From NCBI GenBank assembly GCA_014189875.1, contig BJFP01000007.1, positions 1 to 32,316 on the forward strand: DNA of 32,316 nt. Reading direction: 5' to 3'. Of the stretch, positions 7,824 through 15,380 are shown one piece after another; the stretch's first letter is position 1, and each line of letters starts with the position of its first letter. The notes beneath the pieces are model-generated. The model ran no database searches. It was given only the letters and a program-made list of their open reading frames with translations, and was not told where the DNA came from. The DNA comes from Verrucomicrobiota bacterium (GTDB taxonomy: Bacteria; Verrucomicrobiota; Verrucomicrobiia; Chthoniobacterales; Chthoniobacteraceae). Both the position numbers and the translations under genes were made by a program.

Positions 7824-7839
7824 ACGCTCGTCCGCCTGC
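7812..7839 (+). other. GC-rich hairpin across the MoaD-like stop codon
   Basis: GCAGGCGG (7812-7819) pairs perfectly with CCGCCTGC (7832-7839) around a 12-base loop. A second perfect hairpin follows at once: CTTTCACG (7843-7850) with CGTGAAAG (7856-7863), 5-base loop. The first covers the codons of the essential Gly-Gly end and the stop. Neither is followed by a T-run, so they are not classical terminators. They may limit read-through or protect the 3' end. Confidence 0.5.
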
Positions 7840-7862
7840 CACCTTTCACGCATTCCGTGAAA

Positions 7863-7916
7863 GTGACTGGTAGCTTGTGATTGGTGACTAGTCACTCTTC
7901 ACCAATCACCAGTCAC
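7863..7916. repeat. Heptad-armed palindrome D (GTGATTG words)
   Basis: The outer arms GTGACTGG (7863-7870) and CCAGTCAC (7909-7916) and the inner arms GTGATTGGTGA (7877-7887) and TCACCAATCAC (7899-7909) are perfect inverted repeats. The left side reads in sevens: GTGACTG, GTAGCTT, GTGATTG, GTGAC. The right side on the opposite strand reads GTGACTG, GTGATTG, GTGAAGA, GTGAC. It lies between the sulfur-carrier and NIL genes. Confidence 0.8.
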
Positions 7917-7967
7917 AACCACGGCTCCCAAAACATTTCCCGGTCAACACGCACCCCACGCACCCAC

Positions 7968-8216
7968 ATGGCAAACGACACATCCCGCCTCTGGCTCATG
8001 TATCCCACCCGGCTCGTCACGCGGCCGATCATCTGGGAACTGTGCAAAAAATTCGAGGTCATCACAAATCTCCGTCAGGCGAGCGTGAACGAGGAAGTCG
8101 GGCTCGTCTGCCTCGAACTCGACGGAGAGCGCGCAGAAATCAAACGCGCCATCGCCTGGCTCGAGGAACTCGGCGTGAAAGTCGAACCCGTCGAGATCAA
8201 CACGATCGAGGGCTGA
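7968..8216 (+). CDS. NIL-domain protein
   Basis: An 82-residue stand-alone ferredoxin-fold (ACT-like) domain. SRLWLMYPTRLVTRPIIWEL...FEVITNLRQASV, the E-x-G-L-V-C-L-E-L strand, and a C-terminal helix and strand (AIAWLEELGVKVEPVEI) match the NIL domain. That domain is otherwise known at the C-terminus of MetN methionine transporters and in ferredoxin fusions linked to homocysteine synthesis. There it binds methionine or serves as a small accessory domain. ATG 7968 was chosen; an upstream in-frame ATG would add repeat-derived residues (from palindrome D). Its position between a sulfur carrier and metH suggests a sulfur amino-acid role, as a sensor or partner; this is inferred. Confidence 0.8.
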   Translation: MANDTSRLWLMYPTRLVTRPIIWELCKKFEVITNLRQASVNEEVGLVCLELDGERAEIKRAIAWLEELGVKVEPVEINTIEG

Positions 8217-8261
8217 TAACGCTTCGCTCACGACTTCGGCAAGTCAGGCGCGAGCATCAGG

Positions 8262-8332
8262 AAAAGTAGTCCACGGCTTTAGCCGGCATCGCGTCTGAAC
8301 GTCATTGTCGGCGAAAGCCGTGGACTACTTTT
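8262..8332. repeat. Perfect 19-bp inverted repeat upstream of metH
   Basis: AAAAGTAGTCCACGGCTTT (8262-8280) and its exact complement AAAGCCGTGGACTACTTTT (8314-8332) flank a 33-base centre. The arms end in A4 and T4, so the transcript hairpin is followed by U residues and could terminate in either direction. It looks like a dispersed palindromic element rather than a heptad array. It separates the NIL gene from metH. Confidence 0.85.
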
Positions 8333-8497
8333 CAAGACCGCGCACCGTTTGTCCGGAGGAATGCTCTGACTCGGGCCGACTGTGGAATTTTCCAAAGCAC
8401 GCGATCAGTGAGTATAAACTCCATCCATCATTGAATCATGATGCGTCAATTTGTTCTTGGAATACTCTGATTTCCGTGCTCTTTTCCCCTCGAAAAT

Positions 8498-11400
8498 ATG
8501 CACCCGCTCGAACAACTCCTCCGCCAGCGTATCGCTATCATTGACGGCGCGATGGGCACCACGATCCGCACGTACGGGATGACGGAGGCGGACGTGCGCG
8601 GCGAACGGTTCAAGGATGCGAAAAAGGACATGCTAAACTGCGGCGACTTTTTCTCGCTCACGCAGCCGAAGATGATCCGCGACATCCACCGCCGCTTCCT
8701 CGAAGCGGGCGCGGACATCATCGAGACAAACACCTTCGGCGTGACCTCGATCGCGCTCAGCGATTTCTTCGTCGAGGATCCGCGCGAGCACGGCGGGCGG
8801 AAGGATCCGGAATTTTTCCAGAAGATCATCGAGGACAAATTCCTCAACGAACTCTCGTGGGAAATGAGCGAGACCTCCGCGCGCCAGTGCCGCGAGGAGG
8901 CCGATCGCGTGGCGAATGAGACTGGGCGGCAGCGCTTCGTCGCCGGCGCGGTCGGACCCATGCAGGTGTCGCTGTGCTTTGCCCCGGACTCGAACGACAC
9001 AAGCTTCCGCCCGTGCACATTTGAGCAGGTGAAGACGGCCTACATGCAGCACATCCGCGGACTGATCGCGGGCGGTTCGGATGTGATTTTGGTGGAGACG
9101 ATTTTCGATTCGCTGAATGCAAAAGCCGCACTGGTCGCGGTTCAGGAAGTCTTTGAAAAGGACGGTATCGTGCTGCCGGTGATGATCTCCGCAGCGGTCG
9201 GGCGCGGCGGTGAGACCCTCGTGTCGGCGCAGAAAGTGGAGGCTTACTGGAATGCGGTGAAGCATCTGAAACCGCTTTCCGTCGGGCTCAACTGCTCGCT
9301 CGGGCCGGACCTGATGCGTCCATTTTTGGCGGAGCTCGCGGAGAAATCCGGCACCTACGTCTCCGCATATCCGAATGCCGGACTGCCGAATCCGCTGACG
9401 CCGACAGGCTTTGATTTGAAGCCGGAAGACATGGCCCGCTACCTCGGTGATTTCGCCGAAAGCGGCATGCTGAACATCGCGGGCGGCTGCTGCGGCAACA
9501 CGCCGGAGCACATCGCCGCAATTGCAAAGGCGGTCGCCGCCAGCAGGCCGCGCGAGATTCGCGAAGAGACGAAATTTTCCACTGGAGCCGCACTGCCGCT
9601 GCGCCTCTCGGGCTCCGAAGCATTCACGCAGCAGGTCGGCAGTTTCCTGATGATCGGTGAGCGCACAAACGTCGCCGGTTCGCCGAAATTTGCGAAGCTC
9701 ATCAAGGAGGACAAATACAAGGAAGCCGTCGCGATTGCGGAGCAGCAGGTGGAGAACGGGGCCAACATCATAGACATCTGCATGGACGAAGGGATGATTG
9801 ATGGCGTCGCCGCGATGACGCGCTTCCTCAACATGCTCAGCGTGGAGCCGGACGTGGCGAAGGTGCCGTTCATGGTGGACTCGTCGAAGTGGGAAGTCAT
9901 CGAGGCGGGACTGAAATGTTTGCAAGGAAAAGGCATCGTGAATTCGATCTCGCTGAAGGCTGGTGAGGAGGAATTCAAAAAGCACGCGCGGCACATTTTG
10001 AAATACGGCGCGGCGGTCGTCGTGATGGCATTCGACGAGCAGGGGCAGGCGGCGACCTACGCGGAAAAAATCCGCATCTGCGAGCGCGCGTACCGCATCC
10101 TCGTGGACGAGATCGGATTCCCATCCGAGGACATCATTTTCGATCCAAACATCCTCACCGTCGGCACGGGCATCGAGGAGCATAACAACTACGCGGTGGA
10201 CTTCATCGAGGCCACACGGTGGATCAAAAAGAACCTGCCGAATGCGAAGGTGAGCGGCGGCGTGTCGAATGTTTCGTTTGGTTTCCGCGGCAACAATCCC
10301 GTGCGCGAGGCGATGCACAGCGCGTTTCTTTTCCACGCGATCGCCGCCGGGATGGACATGGGCATCGTGAATGCCGGGATGCTCGAAGTGTACGAGGAGA
10401 TCGAGCCGGAGCTGAAGGAACTCGTCGAGGACGTGCTGCTGAACCGCCGCCCCGATGCGACGGAGCGCCTGGTGACGCATGGCGAAAAATTGAAGGCCGC
10501 GAGCAGCGGCACGACCGCAGCCGACAAAAAGGTCGAGGAGGAATGGCGCAAGGGAACCGTCGAGCAGCGCCTCTCGCACGCGCTCGTGCGCGGGATCGAT
10601 CTGCACATTGAAGCCGACACCGCCGAGGCGCTCGCGAAGTACGGCAAGCCGCTCACCGTCATCGAAGGCCCGCTCATGGACGGCATGAGCGTCGTCGGCG
10701 ATCTGTTTGGCGCGGGGAAAATGTTTTTACCGCAGGTCGTGAAGTCCGCGCGCGTGATGAAGAAATCCGTCGCGTGGCTGGAGCCGCACATGCAGGCCGA
10801 AAAGCTCGCGATGGCCGCGCGCGGCGAGGCAGTGAAGGCGCAGGGCAAGGTGCTGCTCGCGACCGTGAAAGGCGACGTGCATGACATCGGCAAGAACATC
10901 GTCGGCGTCGTGCTGGCGTGTAACAACTACGAGGTCGTGGACATGGGCGTGATGGTCGCGTGCGACAAGATTTTGGACAAAGCGATCGAGATCGGCGCGG
11001 ACATCATCGGCCTCAGCGGACTCATCACGCCGTCGCTCGACGAGATGACGCACGTCGCGAAGGAAATGAAACGCCGTGGCTTCAAGCAACCGCTGCTCAT
11101 CGGCGGCGCGACGACTTCGCGCGCGCACACGGCGGTGAAAATCTCGCCGCACTACGACGGCCCGGTCGTGCATGTGCTCGATGCTTCGCGCGCCGTGCCG
11201 GTCGTGAGTTCGCTCTTGAGCTCGGATGGCCGGGCGGATTTCGTCGCGAAGAATGCCGTGGATCAGGAGTCGCTCCGACAGCAGCACGCGGGCAGCGCGG
11301 CAAAGCTCGTGAGCATCGAGGAAGCACGGCTGAAGGCGCCAAAGCTTGAGTTCAGCGATCCGCCGCAGCCGGAGTTTTCCGGCGTGCGCGTGCTGGAAAA

Positions 11401-12379
11401 TTTCCCGCTCGCCGAGCTGCGCCCGTTCATTGACTGGACGCCGTTTTTCCACACCTGGGAACTGCGTGGCGTGTATCCCAAGATCCTCGACCACGAAAAA
11501 TACGGCGAGCAGGCGCGCAAAATTTTCGCCGATGCAAATGCGATGCTCGACCAGTTCATCGCCGACGGCTCGCTCACCGCGCGCGCCGTGTACGGCTTTT
11601 TCCCCGCGAATCGCGACGGCGACGATCTCATCGTGTGGACCGACGAGACCCGCACCACCGAGCGCACGCGCCTGCACCACCTCCGGCAGCAAGTCGCGAA
11701 GGACAACGCCAATCCATACCGCTGTCTCGCAGACTTCGTAGCGCCAATCCCTCCCGTAGCCGCCGATATGAATCGGCGGGCTGCTCTCCGCACTGGCGAA
11801 CAGTCCAAGACCGATCATCCCGCGACCGAGAGTGCCCGCGCTTTCACAAGCGCGGCTACGGATCACATCGCGGCCTTCGCCGTCACGACCGGCATCGGGC
11901 TCGATGAGATGGTGAAAAAATTAAAGGCCGAGCACGACGACTACAACGCCATCATGGCCGAAGCCGTCGCGGATCGCCTTGCGGAGGCATTCGCCGAGTG
12001 CCTGCACAAACGCGTGCGCAACGAGTGGGGCTACGGCAAAACCGAGCAGCTCTCGAACGACGATCTCATCCACGAAAAATACCGCGGCATCCGCCCCGCG
12101 CCCGGCTACCCCGCGTGCCCGGACCACACGGAAAAACGCACACTCTGGACGCTGCTCGACGCGGAGAAAAACGCGGGGATCAAGCTCACCGAGAACTTCG
12201 CCATGTGGCCCGGCAGCAGCGTGAGCGGCTTCTACTTTTCGCACCCGGAGTCGCGCTACTTCGCCGTCGGCAAGCTCGGCGCGGATCAACTCGCGGACTA
12301 CGCGAAGCGCAAGGGCATGTCGCTCGCCGAAGCGGAACGCTGGCTCGGCCCGTGGCTGAACTACACACCCAAGACGTAG
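8498..12379 (+). CDS. metH: Cobalamin-dependent methionine synthase
   Basis: A 1293-residue protein with all four MetH modules in order. The homocysteine-binding barrel (1 to about 350) has zinc ligands in VGLNCS and in GGCCGN near 328. The methyltetrahydrofolate/pterin barrel runs from about 365 to 640 ([26 protein letters not shown]). The cobalamin cap and binding domains have DVHDIGKN near 793, where the His replaces the lower cobalt ligand, then [11 protein letters not shown] and [14 protein letters not shown]. The C-terminal AdoMet reactivation domain has [15 protein letters not shown] and [20 protein letters not shown]. It makes methionine from homocysteine and completes the SAM-controlled cluster upstream. 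It is longer than E. coli MetH (1227), partly because of an in-frame palindrome (residues about 1086-1122). The start has no evident SD sequence. Confidence 0.97.
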   Translation: MHPLEQLLRQRIAIIDGAMGTTIRTYGMTEADVRGERFKDAKKDMLNCGDFFSLTQPKMIRDIHRRFLEAGADIIETNTFGVTSIALSDFFVEDPREHGGRKDPEFFQKIIEDKFLNELSWEMSETSARQCREEADRVANETGRQRFVAGAVGPMQVSLCFAPDSNDTSFRPCTFEQVKTAYMQHIRGLIAGGSDVILVETIFDSLNAKAALVAVQEVFEKDGIVLPVMISAAVGRGGETLVSAQKVEAYWNAVKHLKPLSVGLNCSLGPDLMRPFLAELAEKSGTYVSAYPNAGLPNPLTPTGFDLKPEDMARYLGDFAESGMLNIAGGCCGNTPEHIAAIAKAVAASRPREIREETKFSTGAALPLRLSGSEAFTQQVGSFLMIGERTNVAGSPKFAKLIKEDKYKEAVAIAEQQVENGANIIDICMDEGMIDGVAAMTRFLNMLSVEPDVAKVPFMVDSSKWEVIEAGLKCLQGKGIVNSISLKAGEEEFKKHARHILKYGAAVVVMAFDEQGQAATYAEKIRICERAYRILVDEIGFPSEDIIFDPNILTVGTGIEEHNNYAVDFIEATRWIKKNLPNAKVSGGVSNVSFGFRGNNPVREAMHSAFLFHAIAAGMDMGIVNAGMLEVYEEIEPELKELVEDVLLNRRPDATERLVTHGEKLKAASSGTTAADKKVEEEWRKGTVEQRLSHALVRGIDLHIEADTAEALAKYGKPLTVIEGPLMDGMSVVGDLFGAGKMFLPQVVKSARVMKKSVAWLEPHMQAEKLAMAARGEAVKAQGKVLLATVKGDVHDIGKNIVGVVLACNNYEVVDMGVMVACDKILDKAIEIGADIIGLSGLITPSLDEMTHVAKEMKRRGFKQPLLIGGATTSRAHTAVKISPHYDGPVVHVLDASRAVPVVSSLLSSDGRADFVAKNAVDQESLRQQHAGSAAKLVSIEEARLKAPKLEFSDPPQPEFSGVRVLENFPLAELRPFIDWTPFFHTWELRGVYPKILDHEKYGEQARKIFADANAMLDQFIADGSLTARAVYGFFPANRDGDDLIVWTDETRTTERTRLHHLRQQVAKDNANPYRCLADFVAPIPPVAADMNRRAALRTGEQSKTDHPATESARAFTSAATDHIAAFAVTTGIGLDEMVKKLKAEHDDYNAIMAEAVADRLAEAFAECLHKRVRNEWGYGKTEQLSNDDLIHEKYRGIRPAPGYPACPDHTEKRTLWTLLDAEKNAGIKLTENFAMWPGSSVSGFYFSHPESRYFAVGKLGADQLADYAKRKGMSLAEAERWLGPWLNYTPKT
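11754..11861. repeat. In-frame palindromic element inside metH
   Basis: The outer inverted repeats CCGTAGCC (11754-11761) and GGCTACGG (11854-11861) enclose two perfect hairpins: CCGCCGAT-atga-ATCGGCGG (11760-11779) and CCGCGCTT-tcac-AAGCGCGG (11836-11855). Total length is 108 bp, exactly 36 codons. The encoded stretch falls between FVAP and AFAVT, where E. coli MetH has only about ten residues. Confidence 0.82.
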
Positions 12380-12479
12380 AGCAGTGAGGCCGCGATTGGC
12401 GGCGCGCCCGGAAGATTTTTCTCCTGCGTGCGGTGCGGGGCGGGGAAACTTTTTGGCGGAAACGAGCGCTGAACGCGCG

Positions 12480-12869
12480 TCACCCTCCCCTGCCGCTGCA
12501 GATCGCATTCGCCACCGCGTAGTGCTCGCTGTGGCTCATGCTCAAAAATACTTCGGAAACTCCGAGAGTTTTTGCAGTTTCCGCCCCGGTGCCGTGGAGC
12601 ACGACGTGCGGCGCTCCGTTTTCCCTGCGGCAGACCTCCATGTCGCGCCAGCCGAGCTGCGCGCCGATCCCCGTGCCGAGCGCCTTTGCAATGGCCTCCT
12701 TCGCGGCGAAACGCGCAGCGTAACAACGTGCGGGCTCGCGCTGCGGCGAGCAGTACGCCTGCTCAGACGGAAGGAAGAGACGGTCGAGAAACCGCTGCCC
12801 GCCCCGCTCCATCGCGGTTGCGAAGCGCGCGATTTCCACGATGTCCACGCCGAGGCCAAGCACGCCCAT
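12480..12869 (-). CDS. acpS: Holo-[acyl-carrier-protein] synthase
   Basis: A 129-residue protein of typical AcpS length. GLGVDIVEIARF near the N-terminus carries the magnesium-binding Asp9 and neighbouring Glu12. YAARFAAKEAIAKALGTG is the second signature with the metal-binding Glu. FLSMSHSEHYAVANAIC supplies the late S-x-S-H motif. It transfers 4'-phosphopantetheine from CoA to the acyl carrier protein of fatty-acid synthesis, in the cytoplasm. It follows pdxJ with only 4 bases between, so the two are an operon, an arrangement (pdxJ-acpS) known from many bacteria. Convergent with metH; no clear terminator is seen in the 100-base gap. Confidence 0.95.
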   Translation of the reverse strand: MGVLGLGVDIVEIARFATAMERGGQRFLDRLFLPSEQAYCSPQREPARCYAARFAAKEAIAKALGTGIGAQLGWRDMEVCRRENGAPHVVLHGTGAETAKTLGVSEVFLSMSHSEHYAVANAICSGRGG

Positions 12870-12873
12870 GGGG

Positions 12874-13605
12874 TCAGATTTTCATCGCCGCGAGCATCTC
12901 GCGGACGGCGGCATCGAGGCCGGAAAAAACCGCGCGCGCGACGATGCTGTGGCCGATGTTCAGCTCGGCGAGATGCGGCACGGTGCGGATGAGCGCGATG
13001 TTCGTGTAGTTGATTCCGTGCCCGGCATTCACCTGCACGCCGAGGCCGTGCGCGAAGACGGACGCCTCGTGAATCCGCACGAGTTCCGTGCGCTGCGCCT
13101 CGCCGGTCGCATTTGCAAATGCGCCGGTGTGCAGCTCGACGATTTCCGCGCCGAGCCGGTGCGATGCCTCGATTTGCGCGCGTGCCGGCTCGATGAACAT
13201 GCTCACGCGGATGCCCGCACTTTGCAGCCGCGCGACCGTGGGCTTCAACGCATCAAACTGCCCCGCGACATCGAGCCCGCCCTCGGTCGTGACCTCGCGG
13301 CGATGCTCCGGCACGAGGCAGACTTCGGCTGGTTTCACGCGCAATGCGATCTCGAGGATCTCCGGCGTGTTGCCCATTTCGAGGTTCATCTTTGTCGTGA
13401 GTTGCTCGCGCAGGCGGAAGACGTCCGCGTCCTGAATGTGACGCCGGTCTGCGCGCAAGTGGATCGTGATCCCGCTCGCGCCCGCTCCCTCGCAGATCGA
13501 GGCGGCGGCGATCACGTCCGGCTCCGCGTTGTGCGCGTCAATGCCACCCGCGTAGCGCGCCTGGCGCAGCGTGGCGACGTGGTCAATGTTGACGCCTAGT
13601 TTCAT
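12874..13605 (-). CDS. pdxJ: Pyridoxine 5'-phosphate synthase
   Basis: A 243-residue TIM-barrel protein with the N-terminal signature MKLGVNIDHVATLRQAR (active-site His), ITIHLRADRRHIQD, TTKMNLEMGNTPEILEIA, VCLVPEHRREVTTEGG and the phosphate loop NAGHGINYTN. It condenses 3-amino-2-oxopropyl phosphate with deoxyxylulose 5-phosphate to pyridoxine 5'-phosphate, the last step of DXP-dependent vitamin B6 synthesis. Length and both termini match the family. It is first in a two-gene unit with acpS. PLP is also the cofactor of the threonine-synthase homologue nearby, but no regulatory link is visible. Confidence 0.97.
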   Translation of the reverse strand: MKLGVNIDHVATLRQARYAGGIDAHNAEPDVIAAASICEGAGASGITIHLRADRRHIQDADVFRLREQLTTKMNLEMGNTPEILEIALRVKPAEVCLVPEHRREVTTEGGLDVAGQFDALKPTVARLQSAGIRVSMFIEPARAQIEASHRLGAEIVELHTGAFANATGEAQRTELVRIHEASVFAHGLGVQVNAGHGINYTNIALIRTVPHLAELNIGHSIVARAVFSGLDAAVREMLAAMKI

Positions 13606-13613
13606 GGGGAAGC

Positions 13614-13687
13614 AGTGCTCAGTTCTCAGTGGTCAGTTCTCAGAAAATGCAATGCCAGCGAAAACTGAGCACTGCGAACTGAGCACT
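13614..13687. repeat. Heptad-armed palindrome G (AGTNCTC words)
   Basis: The left arm at 13614-13636 reads AGTGCTC, AGTTCTC, AGTGGTC, AG. The right arm at 13665-13687 is its inverse with two mismatches in 23. The left array runs on one more unit to about 13643. It lies between purH and pdxJ, just upstream of the pdxJ start, in the path of any purH-pdxJ transcript. Confidence 0.85.
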
Positions 13688-13690
13688 TCT

Positions 13691-15217
13691 TCAGTGCCGG
13701 AAATGCCGCACCCCCGTGCAAATCATCGCCATGTTGCGTTCATTCGCCGCGGCGATCACTTCGGGATCCTTCACCGAACCGCCGGGTTGGATCGCGCAGG
13801 TTGCGCCGGCTTCCGCGGCGGCGATGAGGCCGTCGGGGAATGGGAAAAATGCGTCGCTGCCGACTGCGCTGCCCTTGAGCGAGAGGCCGGCGTCCTTTGC
13901 CTTCCAGATCGCGATGCGGCTGGAATCCACGCGCGACATCTGGCCTGCGCCGATGCCGAGCGTGCGGTCGCTCGCGGCGTACACGATTGCGTTACTCTTC
14001 ACATGCTTCACGACTTTCCATGCGAAGAGCATCGCGGAAAGCTCGGCCGGCGTCGGCTTGCGGGCGGTGACGATCTTGGACTCGATGTCCGTCTCCGGCG
14101 ACATGTCGCGGCCCTGCACGAGCACTCCGCCGACGACGCTGCGGATGATCTGATCGTCCTTCGTCTGCACCGGGCCGAGCTTGCGCATGAGCCGCAGGTT
14201 TTTCTTTTTTTGCAAAAGCGCGCGCGCATCGGCCTCGAACTCCGGCGCGATGATCACCTCGCTGAAAATCTCGCTGATCGCGCGCGCGAGTTCCTCAGTG
14301 ACAGGACGGTTGCAGATGATGATGCCGCCGAACGGTGCCTGCTTATCCGTTGCAAATGCCTTGTCCCACGCCTCGCGCAAGTCCGCGTCGCTGCCGACAC
14401 CGCACGGGTTTGTGTGCTTCAAAATCGCGACGGTCGGCTCCGAAAATTCCTCGATGAGTTCCGCCGCGGCGGTGATGTCCAGGATGTTATTGTACGAAAG
14501 CTCCTTGCCGTGGAGCTTTTCAAAGTGCTCGTCCCACCGCCCGTAGAGCGCGGCAGCCTGGTGCGGATTTTCGCCGTAGCGGAGCTGGTTCACGAGCGGC
14601 TCGCTGATGCTGAATGAAGACGAGCATTCCTTTTCCTTGTTCAGAAAATTCGCGATCGCGCCGTCGTATTTCGACGTGGTGACGAAGACCTTGATGCCCA
14701 GCCGCTCGCGCAGTTGCAGCGTCGTCGCGCCGTCGTTCGCCTTCATCGCGTCAATCACGTCCGCGTAGTCTGCGGGGTCCACCACGACGGTGACGCTACG
14801 GTAGTTCTTCGCCGCGCTGCGCAGCATCGAGGGGCCGCCGATGTCAATCTGCTCGATGGCCTCCTCCAGCGTCACGCCCGGCTTCGCGATCGTGGCCTCG
14901 AACGGGTACAGATTCACGATGACGAGATCGATCGGCAGGATGCCGTGCGCCTTTGCCTGAGTGACATGCTCGGGATTGTCGCGGAGGTGCAGCAGTCCGC
15001 CGTGGACTTTCGGGTGCAGCGTCTTCACGCGGCCGTCCATCATCTCGGGGAAGCCGGTGTATTCGGAGATTTCCGTGACTTTGATCTTCTCCTTTTGCAG
15101 CAGCTTCGCGGTGCCGCCGGTGGAGATGATCTCGACTCCCATTGCCGAGAGTTCTTTTGCAAAGGCCGCGAGGCCGGTCTTGTCCGAAACGGAAATGAGC
15201 GCGCGAGTGATTTTCAT
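13691..15217 (-). CDS. purH: Bifunctional AICAR formyltransferase / IMP cyclohydrolase
   Basis: A 508-residue protein of normal PurH length. The N-terminal MGS-like IMP cyclohydrolase domain (1 to about 195) shows [43 protein letters not shown] and [17 protein letters not shown]. The AICAR formyltransferase domain follows with LRYGENPHQ, the catalytic KHTNPCGVG motif, [11 protein letters not shown] and the closing [18 protein letters not shown]...RHFRH. It performs the last two steps of purine synthesis to IMP using 10-formyl-THF. It is flanked on both sides by heptad-armed palindromes (13614-13687 and 15277-15348). Confidence 0.98.
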   Translation of the reverse strand: MKITRALISVSDKTGLAAFAKELSAMGVEIISTGGTAKLLQKEKIKVTEISEYTGFPEMMDGRVKTLHPKVHGGLLHLRDNPEHVTQAKAHGILPIDLVIVNLYPFEATIAKPGVTLEEAIEQIDIGGPSMLRSAAKNYRSVTVVVDPADYADVIDAMKANDGATTLQLRERLGIKVFVTTSKYDGAIANFLNKEKECSSSFSISEPLVNQLRYGENPHQAAALYGRWDEHFEKLHGKELSYNNILDITAAAELIEEFSEPTVAILKHTNPCGVGSDADLREAWDKAFATDKQAPFGGIIICNRPVTEELARAISEIFSEVIIAPEFEADARALLQKKKNLRLMRKLGPVQTKDDQIIRSVVGGVLVQGRDMSPETDIESKIVTARKPTPAELSAMLFAWKVVKHVKSNAIVYAASDRTLGIGAGQMSRVDSSRIAIWKAKDAGLSLKGSAVGSDAFFPFPDGLIAAAEAGATCAIQPGGSVKDPEVIAAANERNMAMICTGVRHFRH

Positions 15218-15276
15218 CGAAGGGCGCGGAGGCTAGCAGCGACGCCCGGTCGGTCAAGAGGGCCGCGGCGGGGATG

Positions 15277-15348
15277 AGTTCTCAGTTCTCAGTTCTCAGT
15301 CGGCGCACACATTGAATCTGAGCACTGGACACTGGGCACTGCGCACTT
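15277..15348. repeat. Heptad-armed palindrome H (AGTTCTC words)
   Basis: The left arm at 15277-15300 is AGTTCTC repeated three times plus AG. The right arm at about 15318-15348, read on the opposite strand, is AGTGCGC, AGTGCCC, AGTGTCC, AGTGCTC, AG. The two share the 7-bp register but not every base. It lies between purH and the prenyltransferase gene and uses nearly the same word as palindrome G. Confidence 0.78.
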
Positions 15349-15380
15349 TTTCATCTCACCACCCAAACCACACGGAGCCT

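Noticed and set aside
8217-8497. Cobalamin or second SAM riboswitch before metH
   Set aside because: No B12-box (GCCACTG-like) or S-box core is visible; the only strong structure is the 19-bp inverted repeat.
8633-10606. 657-residue minus-strand frame inside metH
   Set aside because: Antisense shadow; rich in His and Arg with no domain pattern.
13614-15348. CRISPR array
   Set aside because: The repeats are 7-bp words in inverted arms with no unique spacers and no cas genes.
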